The position numbers were made by a program, and so were the translations under genes. 64,000 nt of DNA, from the NCBI GenBank assembly GCA_022829145.1, contig CM040763.1:13501141-13565140 (forward strand), written 5' to 3'. Position 1 is the first letter of the stretch; the number at the start of each line of letters is the position of its first letter. Of the stretch, positions 12,161 through 25,570 are shown in pieces. The notes beneath the pieces were generated by a model. It ran no database searches. It saw only the letters and a list, made by a program, of their open reading frames with translations, and was not told the DNA's origin. Origin of the DNA: Albula goreensis. Its lineage: Eukaryota; Chordata; Actinopteri; Albuliformes; Albulidae.

Positions 12161-13720
12161 TTATTATGGCAATTTTTCATAACTTTAAAACAGCTGAACT
12201 CACACTACCTGCCTATTATTTAAGAGCAAGTTAAAAGTCATACTTATCATTTTGCCTTTTGACAGCGTAATAAAATCCTAAATTCACTTAACATGCTAGC
12301 TTCCGATCCCCCTATCAATCTGTTCAGTAGATTCCTTAAGATAAAACACAATGCTGTGCAATAGGCCAAAACAACATATTCAGTGTCATGTACATAAAAT
12401 GCATTATTATTAATATTATTATTATTACATGCCTATGCATAGATAATAAGCTCCAAGCACACATCGAAATTAATGGAAGAATCATCAATTACTAGATTTT
12501 ATAAGGGGCCTTAAGGGTTAAAATCCTTACTGTTCACAAACACAAAGCAAGCACAACCAATTAATGGTATTTTTTTAATACAATGCTTTTAATAAACATT
12601 CTGTCAAAGGAAACCAAATCAACAGAGGCTGAGAGCAAGTAAGGAAATCAATTAAAATGAAGTCACACGGCTGGCTAGCGAATTGTCTCTGGCAGTTATT
12701 TGATATAACATGGTTAATATTTCTAGCTGCGTAAATTAACGCCATTTTTGCCACTGTAGATTTAGCAGAGGGGAACGCGCGGGTCCCAAAGGAGCAGTTC
12801 CGTGATTTGGAGTAATAAGGGAAAACAATGGCTGGGGCTGACCGGGAAGGGACCGTAACATCTACGATGCGCAACGTGCTGGAAAGAAATCAAATAAAAT
12901 AATAATTAAAGCAGATCCTCATTTGCTATGTCTGCGTTCAGGCCCCACCTTGTCCAGCCCCGCCCCTCGCAGAGGTGACGACGGGCCCTTCCGTGCCGTT
13001 GTCCGTGTCCGCTCAGCAATACGTGCAGTGATTCATGCGCGGCTCCGGATCGTTTGTATTGTCAGGGCGGTTATTGATTTAAAGACACGGAGGCAGGGGC
13101 GTGTCAGCCTGCGGCCTGCTGGGACGGGCCTTTGTGCCAAAAGGCAAACTGAGGGGAGGTGCTTAAGGTCACAACACATTGGTCTCCCTTTCTCTCTGTG
13201 TCTAAGGCCTGTCCAGCTACTTTAATTGATAGGAGAAAGTAGGTTTGATGGGGGAGAGGAGAGGAAACAGACGGAAAAAAGCACATTAGTTGCACTTTTT
13301 CACAGCCCTGCTGATTCTGAAAGGCCTCATCGATAACCATTGAATCAATCGCCCCTCGGGACAAGAGGGAAAGGCGCTGCTCTATCTGGGCCGCAGAGAA
13401 AAGCTCAGGTGCACAGCAGACTGAGACTGATGGGTTAGACACCCGTTTTCAAAGATGATTACAAAAACATGCCATTGCTTCGTCTGAAGGTCTACTTTCT
13501 TATCAAAATAACCTTTAACAATAAAAAAGTTTAGTATACACAAGTAAAGGACTCTGCAGTTCCAAGAAGATATTCAGGGTGTAAAAGACTTCTTAATGTT
13601 GGAATTTAGAAAGCTTGGTGACAAAAGCTGCAAAGGTGACATGCTGGAGTTCGGGGCAGAAAACTGCTCGCTGCAAATGAAGACGTCTCGCTGGTCGGCA
13701 GCTGACAGCAGCTTGCCTGC
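12161..13720. other. slc10a7: slc10a7 intron 5: no gene seen
   Basis: Non-coding, with a small ATT/TTA trinucleotide run near 12405-12427. High-complexity sequence at 12620-12870 and a CpG-rich patch at 12940-13140 could be regulatory. Open frames at 12923-13225 and 13104-13442 overlap on opposite strands and match nothing recognisable. Confidence 0.5.
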
Positions 13721-13725
13721 AGCGT

Positions 13726-13757
13726 GTGTGTGTGTGCGCGTGTGTGTGTGTGTGTTG
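13726..13757 (+). repeat. (GT)n microsatellite
   Basis: A short GTGTGTGTGTGCGCGTGTGTGT-type run, with GC interruptions in its middle. Alternating purine-pyrimidine sequence of this kind can adopt Z-DNA. Confidence 0.9.
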
Positions 13758-14587
13758 TCTGACATGGTCTTGCTGACACAGCTGATTTGGGTCCCGCTGG
13801 GACTGCCTGGCCTGGCTGGTGACTCGGGTCCTCACAGACCACTGCTCCACACACCAAACGCAAATCCGCCTCTGCACTCAGACACGCAGCCCTTAGATCT
13901 GCAGCTCTTAAAAGTCATCACTCTGCTTAACCTTCTGGGTGCAGAGCTGGGTTTGCAAAATAACCATAAACATATTAATCACCACACTTGTGCTATTGCA
14001 CATCACAGGTAACTCATGGAAGTGTACCACTGAACAGCACAGCTCTGTATCAGTCAATAGCACAAAGGCCTCAGGTAAAACTAAATTAAACAAAAGACCC
14101 GTCTGTCAAATCTTTCACTGTAACAGTCCTCCATCTTTGGCAGTGCAGTGACTGCGTTAGTAGTCATTCCTACAATTATTGCCATTAATTAGGGATTCGC
14201 TTGATTTTTATTTATTTTTTATCCCAATGTCTTTATTACTGAAATGCTCTTTATTACTGAACTGGTCTGCAATTTAAGCCATTGCTGCAATATCCTCTGG
14301 CAATTCATGCCCAACGCCTAAAATTTTAAAAAATGTTCAAGTTAAGGTACATTTCTTTACATTGGAGGTCAACTGAATTCATTGTTTCTTCAAAGGCACT
14401 GTAATAATTCGTAATGGTACTGTTTTGTATAGTTTTCATGCTGAAACTGTAAAGTTACAATGGATGAGCCTTATTTTGCTGCAGTCAATCCCAGTGACAG
14501 GTGTTTGTACCCCTTTGGGTAAAATGAAGCACAATTTTTAAAGATGCGTAGCCACTGGAAGGAGGAAGAGTGCAAATCCAGGCAGAT

Positions 14588-14830
14588 GTCAGGCGACCGC
14601 CCAACCAGAGGAGTCACTATTGCCAGACCTCAGGCTACCAGCCAATCAGAGGAGCTACTATTGCCAGACCTTAGGCAACCAGCCAGTCAGAGGAGTCACT
14701 ATTGCCAGACCTCAGGCAACCAGCCAGTCAGAGAAGTCACTATTGCCAGACCTCAGGCAACCAGTCAATCAGAGGAGTTACTACTGCCAGACTTCAGGTA
14801 ACCAGCCAACCAGAGGAGTCATTACTGAAT
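14588..14830 (+). repeat. Minisatellite, 41-bp unit, about six copies
   Basis: The landmark GCCAGAC recurs at 14622, 14663, 14704, 14745 and 14786, exactly 41 bp apart, with partial units at both ends. The unit contains GAGTCACTATTGCCAGACCT and CAGGCAACCAGCCAGTCAGA with scattered substitutions. Because 41 is not a multiple of three, each frame repeats only every 123 bp, yet all three plus-strand frames stay open through most of the array. There are no unrelated spacers between units, so it is not a CRISPR array. One copy (around 14640) carries a CCAATCAGA NF-Y-type box. Confidence 0.93.
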
Positions 14831-17800
14831 GATGAAGCAGGAAATAGCCTGCCACCAGTACACCGTCCTCCATGGGTGACGCTATGGCCAATTAAGCATC
14901 ACTCACACAGCCTGTAGTGGCATGGCCAGGATGTAGCATGTCTGTAGCATGGGAGCTGCATCCACAAACTGAGAAAACTAGTCTTTACCTTCTCTGAATT
15001 TGATGCTGGAATGACTGGTGATCTTTTGGCATTGTATGGTCACTGCTTGTTACTACATTCAATTTCTTTTAAATGCTATGGTAACACATCAAAATAACTT
15101 GGGAAAACAGTAGTATGGCAACAACGACTGAATTTTAGAAGCAGCAGCATTCAGACACAATCATGAATATTCAGTTACATTTTTGCAGTAATTTACACTA
15201 CAATTTACAGAGCAGTTTTACAAATTGGCAGAGGGTAATGTTTATGTTTGTGGTAATGATTGTGTGTGTCCAACATTACTTTCTGAAGTACAAAGTAAAA
15301 GCGGCATCTGATGAAGTGACGGTCGCTATAAGAGGAAGTAATAACACTGCATCTAGCTTGGTTCGTTAGTGTGACAGTGAGCCATAATTAAGATTATTCG
15401 GCGGTGGACAGATGGGTCTCTTTACATGATCCAAGCAGGCCATGGGGCATTGTCTAGATGAAAATAACAGCCACAGGCCTGGTGAACCAGATTCAGTCTC
15501 AGTCTTGGCAGGCTGACGGGGGCCTTGTCTCAGAGCACCGCGGGAGAAACGGGGCGCCTGTGGCCAGCCCGACGCAGAGAATGTAGGCTGCCCACTCCCT
15601 TCGCTCTCCACAGTCTGATCGCCGTGGTCCATCTGCAAACACGCCTCGCGTGTTTAGCCTTTTTTTTTTGTGTGTGTGTGTTTGCGTGCTTTTTGCATCG
15701 TTCTCATCTTGCGATTCAATTCCTTCTCTGGAAAAAAAAAAAAAAAAAAAACCACCAAACAGCCCCACTGACTGCGCTGGGGCCGGGCGTGTCCCGGCGT
15801 TTCTCCCCAGAAAAACGGATCGTGAGATCGCGGGGAGCTGGGAAGGGCCCTGAGCAAAGCGGAATGAGAATTACTTTAGAGGTAGTGTTTACAACTAAAC
15901 TTACAACCATCATAAAAGCTTTCAAAATACAAGACTGCAAAAATATCCAGGGGCAAACACCCCACCCCCACCTCTACACCATTCCCCACCCCACCTCTCC
16001 CCATACCCCGTCCGCATGTAAGCACACACACACATGCACACACAACACACCCCTTCCCCCACCCCCTCCAAACAATCCAATATTTACTGGCGGAACACTC
16101 CTCCGTGTTCAGAATGTCTATCACCGCAGCTCGGTGTGAGCATGACGGGGGAATGGGGGATGAATGAGGAAGCAGGTGAGGTGCAGTAGAAAGAGCCTTT
16201 CATCTGATCCCAGGTGCCGTACCTGGAATAAAAGCGCGAGCCTCTGCCTCGGTCCGCTAGCTCACGCACCCCCCCCAACACAACACCCTCACACGCGCCG
16301 GGCCTGCTGTCTCAAGCGCCAGCCAGATCAAGCGGAGGCGTTGTCACCACGGCAGCTTCCCCAGCTCTGCATATACCAAAGGGGCTCTGAGGTGCTAGGC
16401 CCAGGAAAGCCATGGGGAAGTCACTGTGGAGCTACACCTAATACCTCGCCCAATAGGGTCTCATCCATCCGCATAATGAAACGAGGAACGGCATCTTTGT
16501 TATGACGGCTGTAAGACACCTTACTATGAGAGGAAGCGTCTTGATACGTTTGAGACCAGAGAGCGATCTCCTGAAACAGCGATGACAATATTTCCATTGT
16601 TGTTCTTTTTCTCAGGTCTGACGAAAATAATTGATCCTGCTGTTCCCGGAACAGAGGGGTCATTTCATCAAACGACGATGGGCTAAACTATAAAGTTTGT
16701 TTCTAATTTCCCCGCTGCCTGTGGGGGGTCCTGTGTTCTGAGATTTATGATTTATTCTCACTCTCGCTGTAAAAATCACTGCAATTTACCTATTCCAAAA
16801 CACATCAGGCAGAGAAAATAAGTCAACTAAAGTACTGTAATAACCATCAAATGATAAATTCATTCAAATGCAACACGAAATATTACTGTTTACTTTAAGA
16901 TACATAAATAAATGAAAATATGGTTGTCATGATCACTGGATGTTTATATCAGACTCACTTTAACTGATGGGATGTGATAGAGATGTATCCGATGGTTATT
17001 GACACCGGGTGGGAGGACCGTGACAGTGTGATGGTAACAAACCCATCGAAGGATAAAAGCCGAAATGTACAAAGGAGGAAACTGTATCACACAGATGGAG
17101 GGACGGAACGCCAGGAGATCCATCCATCACCCGCCTCCCAGGGGAGGAGAGAGAATGAAAGCCAATGAAAGGGCTCATTACAGGGGTCACACCCCTGTCT
17201 CACGCACCGTCTCTGCGGTCCGCGTGTTATTACTATACACGTCAAATTACAAACATAAAGCGCTTACGGCACGCTGCCCTGCTAATGTGTCCACCTGACA
17301 GTGTGCATGGGCATGCTGTCCAATCACTATGGAGCATTGCACTGTGCTCTGTGCACTCTGGATCTCTGCAGTTTTACATTTACTTAAAGCACACACTGAA
17401 GCAGTTTCCATTTATAATTGCATTTCACATATACAGGCAGAAAAAAATGAAGAGTATGAAATCTCTTTTTAAAACAGCACCTGGCCAGGCATACAATAGT
17501 GGATTGATTCATAATAAACATTTTCCTGCTGTGGCATTATTATTTCAATTATTCCACTGCACCCTGTATTCAGGCAGCTTTGTTAAACTGTACAATGAAA
17601 CGTCAATATAAGGTCTGTTCTCCAGGTTTTTCAGTCTTGAAACCAAAAATATGTCTTTACCTGATTCTAAGCACTACACTTCATTCTTTTTGTGAATATG
17701 TGTGCTTGTGTGTGAATACTGCACATTACTGGGTAAACCTAGTTGCTTAAGGTCTATAAATGAAAGGCACAGCCAGCCTGAAAAAGGACAGACTGAAAAT

Positions 17801-18540
17801 TGATGAATGTGCTCAGCTCAGGAGTGATGAGTCAGGGAAGGGGTGAAACCCCCCTGTGGAAACGCGTTTGTCCCTGCGCCATTAGGCGCGCGCGGGGCAG
17901 CCAGGCAGAGCCAGAGCTGAGTCTACAGCGCACAGCTCTGTGACTGCATGGCTACACCTCCTCACACACACCAATACGCCCTTGAGCAGTACTTTACCTG
18001 AGAGATTAACTACACCCCAGTGGCTATCGGCTTCAGCAACAGCTACACAGACCATCACAGACAACAGTGCCTGTTAACAAATGAATAACGTGAGGCGAGG
18101 TGCTGTTCACATTACCCTAACAGATTATACTCACAGCTACCTTCATTCTTAAGGTCTGACACATCAATCAACCAGACATAATTGTATGTTTTTAATGGAA
18201 GGCGATTATATAAAGAAATCTAACTGCACAAATGAATATGCTTGAATAACCTTTAGATGAAGTCTTCTTCCTAGTGTTATGAAAGTGATCTTATAACTTC
18301 TGTAAGTAATCCTTCATAAGCATGTCAGCTCATTGGACCACATCTTATTACATATCATGTAGGCCTAAGTATAGATTTATTTACTTATATTAAACCAATT
18401 CCTTTTAATCAATGCTCACTGTAGGCTACAGTTTCAATCATTGGCAAAGGTGAGTCACAAATTATGACATTTATTTTATGTGTTAACTTCAGGATCACAT
18501 GACTGAGGCCTTCAGATGAGAAAACAGAGATGACCTGACC
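14831..18540. other. slc10a7: slc10a7 intron 5: no gene seen
   Basis: Non-coding. It has T- and GT-rich low complexity at 15660-15682, poly(A) at 15732-15751, and a C-rich/CA-rich stretch at 15958-16075. GC-rich patches lie at 15530-15640 and 15770-15850. A small perfect palindrome CAGGGGTCACACCCCTG lies near 17181. The 204-codon plus frame starting at 15525 runs through these low-complexity tracts and is not credible. Confidence 0.5.
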
Positions 18541-18790
18541 CTGTAGCTGTACGTGACTCCGCCCTTGCCGGGGCGTGTCAGGGCGTGGCCTGGGAAACCC
18601 TGGGGTGACATGGGCAGGGTCTGAGTCGGCCTTTATGGTGGCCCATTATTAAAAGGTGTGTTTCGACAGAGGCAGTGTAATTAGAGTTAGCCTCAGCCTG
18701 TCAACGCTGAAGGGGGTCAATAAAGACACTTCCGCAAAAATCTCGGTCAGGTCTCATCGCCAGCTCCCACCTATTGAAAGAAGAGCGGGG
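18541..18790. promoter_or_regulatory. Candidate conserved non-coding element
   Basis: This high-complexity block carries GACTCCGCCC and GGGGCGTG (GC/KLF-type boxes), GGCCTTTATGGTGGCCCATT, ATTATTAAAAGG and TGTAATTAGAG. It ends with a G homopolymer near 18787-18798. The mix of GC boxes with homeodomain-type cores is typical of developmental enhancers. Evidence is compositional only. Confidence 0.28.
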
Positions 18791-21700
18791 GGGGGGGCAT
18801 TATTAAAAAACGTGGCCCCCTCGGCATTTTAGAAATTAGCCTACAGAACCCAGCACCTGGTTATATGAGACGTCTTGTAAATAAAAGAAATTTGGCATCA
18901 ATAAAAGCGAGAATATCTGCAGAATTCCCCCTGAAATCCAGAGCATTAATAATTCAGTCCCTTTGGGGGAAACGTCAGCCGTATTGGAGATGGGAGCCAG
19001 GGAGCGGCAATGGCGAGGGCCAGAGCGCGATCGGTTTCTATGACACGGCCTTCTTTGCAAACACTTTCTGCGCCATCCTAAAGACACATCACACAACGTC
19101 AGGTTTCATTAGGGTCCGCGGGAAACTTAAAAAGATCCATTGGCGTGCTGTTTGTGTAGCAAACCTGCTCTAATTACTCTTTGACTTAAACAATTACATT
19201 TACATACAAATCAAGAGTAGTTCAGAGATGCCTCTTGGGAGGACTGCGTAGTTACTTTTCAGCGGGAAGAAGAACGGCCTTGTTCATTCTCAGCTTCCCA
19301 ACATGTTTTCCTATGACACATTCACCTCTGGATATATATTTTCCATTCACTTGAGAATATTTAATAAAGAAATTCACACCATACACCCCTAGTCTGTACT
19401 GGCATGAACATGCTTTTGAGAATAACCAGGAACAACCATTCAAAGACAGTAGCCGACATTTAACTGGAGCTTCAAAAGGAAAAAAAATCTATTGATTGAC
19501 TGCTTGTTTTGTCTTTGCTCACTTAAAAAAAAAACACACGCATAATGTTAATGTTTAATGTCAACCCCATAGTGAGCTGATCAGATTTGGTTTGCTTTGG
19601 ACTCAGATGGCAGTACAGCCCTGAACTGTATTCTCAGAGGAAGATAAGGGTCCATAGCTTCTTATCCTCACTCACTGTAAATGGAGTTTCTACCTCTGCC
19701 ATGCAACAAGCCACTGATAAAACATCAGATCAAATGATTACAAGATAAGAGTCAATAAAACAAAGCATAACATGCAACTCCAGAAGATTCCATACATGAC
19801 AGCTCTCCTCTACGGTATTATATCAGTACACAATCATACATGTGATACAGACCTGCTTTTGAAAAATGCATAGACAAGCATCGACAGCAGTTCTACTCAA
19901 TACATACTGGCAGGAACCGATAACAGTCTGATTTGTTTCGCGTAATGCAGCTGGTTCCTTGCAGGTGAGGATCATTATGTGATCTACCAAAAAGACAAGG
20001 TGGATTTTGGGCCATATTTTCACAGCAGAGCAGGGAAATGCAAGCGGTGGCTTTACCTCTGTCTTCACATACTGACACCAACCAAATCATTCCTCTCTGC
20101 TTTTTCAATTTTAAAAGTCATATAGTTGCATTATCATGCATAACACTGCCATATTATTGGCAAATAAAAACTCAAGTCGTGCGGATTTGTTGTGTCTAAC
20201 ACAGACTCCCATATTTTGAAGCACAGGGATGAATATTTCAAACAGTACTTTACTGCAATACTGCAAGTATTTGAAGATAATACCTTCCATTTGCTCTGTG
20301 CTAGCAAGAAGATTTGGCCTTTTGCCTGTATGCTAACCAAAGGTTACCATTATGGGACCAGGGGAACATGCTAAAAATGTAACCTCAGCCAAAGTATGAA
20401 TTTTGTATGCAGAGAAAAAGGTTTTCATGACATCTTACTACATGCAGCTATGAAGAACTCAATCAGGATGTCCCTCTGGATCTGTGTCTTTATCTGAATG
20501 ACCAGCATATTTATCTCAGTGCTCCCAAATATTATCACTTCAAGGGTACTTGTTGGTGACATTCATGGCATCGCCAATCAAATAGCTGCCAATGGCAAAG
20601 AGTGCAGTTATCTCAAGGCAGACGCTTTTCCAAACCAAATGCTGAAGGCCAAAAGTAAAAGCAGGCCAGGCCTGAGTGAAAATGTAATATCTGCACCTGC
20701 AGGCGACCCCCTGAAGTGGAGGATGAATAAAGGTAGAATAATGCGTTGGGCGGGGGTAATTTATGGCGGAGGTGCGGCTGGAGCCCATCACTGAGCTGTT
20801 TTATTATTCCCGCGGATGATTTGACACGGTTTGATCTCGCCGCGCATCTGTTTCAGCGCGCCGTCCTCTGCCGCCTGACAACGTGGGCTCCTCCGCTGGA
20901 ATTTGTTTGGAGATTGATTGATCAAAGGGCTGTTTCTGTCTCTTTGTTTGTTTTTTTCACATAAACTGACTGGGGGACAGTTTTTTTTTAGCGGTTTTCT
21001 ACCCCCACCCCCACCCAACCCCCCGAACCCCCACTCCACCCACCCCCATCTTGCTTTCTGCCTACAGCCACCCTAAAACTTTGCGTTCGCTCCCTCGTTA
21101 TGTTCCTTCACTGACGCTCCTCCATCACCACCACACCCCCTCCCCCCAAACCTCCTTCCCCTTCAGGTACAGCGGAAGTGTTCTCTGTTTTTCTGTCCAA
21201 TCACGGCCTGCTCTGACCAACTGTTCAGCCGAGAGCTACCGCCACACAGGGATGTCTGGGGAACACTATTTAAAAGGTCAAAGCTTCAATCTCCAAAAAC
21301 AGCATAATTCCTTTAATGACTGAGAGAAGCCTGCACACTGTTACTCTACAACCAACATGACAAAAAGGGCAATACACACTCTTGTTTCTGCAATCCTCTC
21401 CATCTGAAAGGATGTCTCTAACTTGACAATGAAGTGATTAGCACACAGGAGAACGTGCTGACATAGTAATAATAATTCAATATTCAACAGTGAGTGCATA
21501 ATCTAGCCTACACTCTAGCTCTATAACACAGTGACTGTTTAAGAATGAAATAAACGTAGGCTGTATCTTTAGTCATGGCAGCCAGATAATCAAATTCCAT
21601 TTCCCTTATTGTGTAATACCTGTTTGTGCTATTTCAGCCCAGCAAGAAGGAGATAGTCCTCAAAAAATGTGTGCGACTGAGAGTGTGTATCATTGCTTTA

Positions 21701-23230
21701 AATCCTTTGTTCTTCCTCAACTAACATTACTGAGGGTATGTGCTAAGGAATTCACAACACGCGTTCCGCAGCGCACAAAGGCAGAAGACAAATACTCTCT
21801 GAAAGAACCCACACAAGCTTACCTGCAATTGTCACTACTCATTTTATTTCTGCGCTTTGAAAGCCAGATGAGGTGAGACATCTTTTGCAGGGAGCCCGTA
21901 AGATGACAGTTATACGGCTATAATAAAAACACTACATACGTCGAGAGCTGGGTTTCGAGCAGCACAAACAGAGCTTACTGCCGGAAGAGCTCAGGGAATT
22001 GGATCCTCTTTATCCACATTTTTTTGCTGGTTTAACTACACTAAAACTCAGTCGCGCCATAATTGATGATAGTTTCAAAGCAATTTATTTAAGCACGTGG
22101 CACGTGGAAGACAAATACAAGCTATTCCTCAAATGCACGACAAGGTAGCGTTTTATCCTCTGACTTTGCTACACACGTCAGCGATAGTGTTCTAAAAATG
22201 GATTAGCAATTCAATTCAGAAGACAGATAAGGAAAGGATAAAAATAATGCAGAAAGCTAGGGTTGAAAGCTAGGGAAAGCTTAATTTGTTTAAAAGTGAA
22301 CATGTAAAAGTGTCGTTTATGTCTGGATTTCTGCCCGTGGTTGATATGTCCCTTTCGTCGATGCTGCTGAAAACAAAAAGAGCTGAGAGAGCTCTCCCAT
22401 TGTAGCCGAGCTGCAGTCATTAAAGCGGGCTGCAGTGACCTGATTTGTGCACTCTCAGTGTGTGAACACAGTGAGGAATCGATTCGTGCCCGTGTGGCAT
22501 TTCACTGAAGCTCATCCGCCTGAATTTCAAACACTCCATCATCAAATCTGCACAATACTGGGAGACGCCGCATCTCCTGACCTTTCCCACGTCAGGGAAG
22601 TGCCACAGACCGCCTGTCTCAGGCGCTGCCGGGCCACGGACCGCCGAGAGGGGCTGCTGCGCCCAGCGGTCCGCCTTGTTTTAAGACTGGGCCAATGGGG
22701 GAAATGATCCAGGCCCAGGGGTACGAGTACTCCTGATTTTTCCTGATTTTCCCATATTCATGGATTACTGATAATTTGAAACTGAGGCAGATGATTTTGT
22801 ATGTCATAAGTCCAACCATCAAGACCATTCACACTCTCTGAGAGAGAGCTGTTAGCAGGTGTATAATACAGCCTGGTCTCTGGTACAATACATACATGGT
22901 CTCACAAATATTAAGGGTCTGAAAATATTTTTTAATTGACTGTCAAGACATATACTCCTACAGAAACTCCATATTCACTAAACATTAAATAGCATGTTCT
23001 CTCCAACTTCAAATTTACAGCGCCACAGTCAAACGCCCAGACAAAAAAGTGTGTGTTCACTTCTGTCTTCTACCCGATTCTTATAGAAAAATCAAAAAAA
23101 TAATTGCATCCCTGAACCCTGCCAACAGACTAATTTAACATTTTACTGACACATGTTGAGTATTAAGAGGAGGGAGGAAAAGAGAAGGCCCAGGACTCTG
23201 GGTATGAAGACAGCTGGGCTCCCTGGTAAA
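18791..23230. other. slc10a7: slc10a7 intron 5: no gene seen
   Basis: AT-rich, mostly unremarkable. A tandem E-box CACGTGGCACGTG lies at 22094-22106. A C-rich tract lies at 21001-21050. Moderately CpG-rich patches occur at 20815-20900 and 22560-22680. Several 60-100-codon frames are present but none matches a known family, and no slc10a7 exon was found. Confidence 0.5.
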
Positions 23231-23510
23231 CTCATTAAGATGTGCTCAGCCACAGAGCCTCTCAAGGCCACCCCACTAATCTATATCTTAAATAAATAGG
23301 TCTAATGATATCATGCTCCTCTAATGAGCCTTTGAGCCAGTGTGGGGCCCACTTTATGCCCAGACGTACGCTGGGCCTGTGTTACTCTCTGACTGTTTTT
23401 ATCCCTCAATTTAAGAGCAAGTTCAGCAGGTCAGAAGGTGCCTGGTGTCATTTGAAAATAATTAACTCATTATTGTTATAATAAAAGGGGAGGCGGGGTG
23501 CACGAACAGG
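23231..23510. promoter_or_regulatory. Candidate conserved non-coding element
   Basis: High-complexity block with repeated TAAT cores (CCACTAATCTA, GTCTAATGATATC, CTCTAATGAGCC, AATAATTAACTCATTATTG) and an E-box-type CAGGTCAG. It has no open frame and no repeat. It looks like a homeodomain-responsive enhancer by composition. Conservation is untested. Confidence 0.3.
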
Positions 23511-25570
23511 GACAATGAACTAAGTAAGTAATGAAAGGAAATTTAGATTAGTGTTCTACAATACAATATTGGCTTTTAATAATTTGCTAATATAATGCAA
23601 TTTTCAGGTTTAAGTATGTAGTGTGTGACATGAAGGAAAAACAAGTAATCACTGGGATGGAGTGTGAAAATGACACAGGACCGGTCGGTCTCCTGCAGTA
23701 ACAAGGGGAAACAGTATCGCTCCATAAACAGGAATGTGAAGGGACCGTAACATAAGGGGCTTCAGGAGAGAGCGGGATTTAGGAGCGGGTGAAATCTGAA
23801 CTCAGCGTGGAGCGGGATCCTGGCTGAACTACACAAGAAAAAGAACACGTCTTTTAATGAAGCACCACTGTCCTCGGCCATAATTTTCAAAGGATCGCAA
23901 GATTAAAGTCAAAGGACTCTCCCAATGGCTTCAAGTCTGCGTTTCTTTGAAAAACACCCCCAGTGTACAAAGCCCTTTTTTTCCTCTCCCCCACCCGGTT
24001 TCGCCTTTTTATTTTTTCCTTCAAATAACTGAAGCTGCACTTTAGCCACCGACCCTCCCTGTCCCATCATTAAAACAGCACGAGCGGGAAGGCACATGCC
24101 CGCGCTTCCTTCCCCGACCCGAACTAAACAAACCGAGGCGCGCTGTTTAACTGTAACCGACACCTTTTTTTCACTTCTCACAGAGCTAACACGCGTGCGC
24201 ACACACAATAAGATGAATAATTAATAGTCCCCAGGCTTCACGTGTTAAGAACAGAGGAAGCCCGCCAGTACCATTTTCACTTCAAATTTGTATTGTCTCT
24301 AGTCTCCCCTATTCATCTACATTTCCTGCACCTGCCTCAGTCAGATGTGTGCTACAGTGCTATCCCAGAATAATCTTTCATCTTTTCGCTGGTACTGGAA
24401 CAAAAACACACAGTTCCAAGAGCTCATTATCTACCAAGAAACCAGGACACACGTTTGATAGCTCAATGCAGTCTTTTTTCCCTTTCTTTCTTCCTTTCTT
24501 TCCTTCACTTCCCCCCATCCCCCCCACACACATCCCTTTTCTACCTGCCGTTAACCTTTGTTGGATCTTTCTGACATCTAAAACATTCCTCTAAAACACA
24601 ATCGCTCAAGACATTTTTTATATATAAAAAAGTGGCATAAAAAAGAAAAAACTTAAATCAACAAGACAAGCTGACGCTTTCCAGTTTTCACTTCCACCCA
24701 GGCCTTTCCTTGGAAATTCCTGAATAAGCAATAAGTCGGGATCTGTACCCGTATGCATTATACATTAAGCAATTAAAAAGTCGAAATCTTAGCTATTTCA
24801 AACCCAGACCGCGGGTCATGCTGTTTAAGGAACCGCTCAAAACCCCTTCCTGTTGAACAGGATAAACATTTCATCAGTAGGTTTGAGAGAAGGAGAGAGA
24901 AAGTGATGTTTCTGTAACACACAAAAATAGCCCCCTGTTTTCTGACTCATGTTTTTAACATGTTTCAGCCTCTGTGACAGAGCGCTGCTCGGCGGAGGGT
25001 TTGTCACACTCAATGGGCTCCGGCGCGATCCGCAGGAAAATGGGATGGAAAAACAGGATCTTTGTCTCTTGCAGTGCAAATGAATCCATTTTTAGAGTGT
25101 GGTTAAAAAAAAACGCTCTTCAAAAATTCCTCAAAGTCTGTCAGACAGGAGGTGTTTATGAGGAGAAAAGGCGTGCTTCCCCTGCGATCTGACTGACAGA
25201 TTCGGTCAACAATTCCGCCAGACGCCAGCTTCGAAAACCATGGGTTCTGCCGAATGCAGTCGACGCACACGGTAACCTAAGCAGTTCAACAAACCATTAA
25301 AAAGTCTGGTTAACGTCTGTGAAAAAGATATTACAAGATTAAATCAGTCCAAAGGTAGGATGAAAGAACGAGCGTACGTTTAATAGAAATAATCAACACA
25401 ATAAATATGTAAAAAAGAATGCAAAAATGTAAAAGAAGGAAAATAAGTTGAGGGGAAAAAAAAAACTTCACAAACCACCTGTGTATTCCACATTTTGGCC
25501 CTTCTAAGGGACACTGTGAAAACGGATGAAATTAAATTTATGGCATTTTAAATTACCGTGTTTTGAGTAT
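23511..25570. other. slc10a7: slc10a7 intron 5: no gene seen
   Basis: Non-coding. Pyrimidine-rich stretch (TTTCTTTCTTCC) at about 24476-24545 and poly(A) at 25456-25467. High-complexity sequence near 23690-23830 with GAGCGGGAT repeated twice (about 23771 and 23812). No recognisable gene. Confidence 0.5.

Noticed and set aside
14588..14830. Possible CRISPR-like array
   Set aside because: Units are contiguous 41-bp copies with no unrelated spacers, in a vertebrate intron.
15525..16139. 204-codon plus-strand frame
   Set aside because: It runs through T/GT, poly(A) and C/CA low-complexity tracts (runs of Lys, then Pro/His/Thr). There is no domain or splice context.
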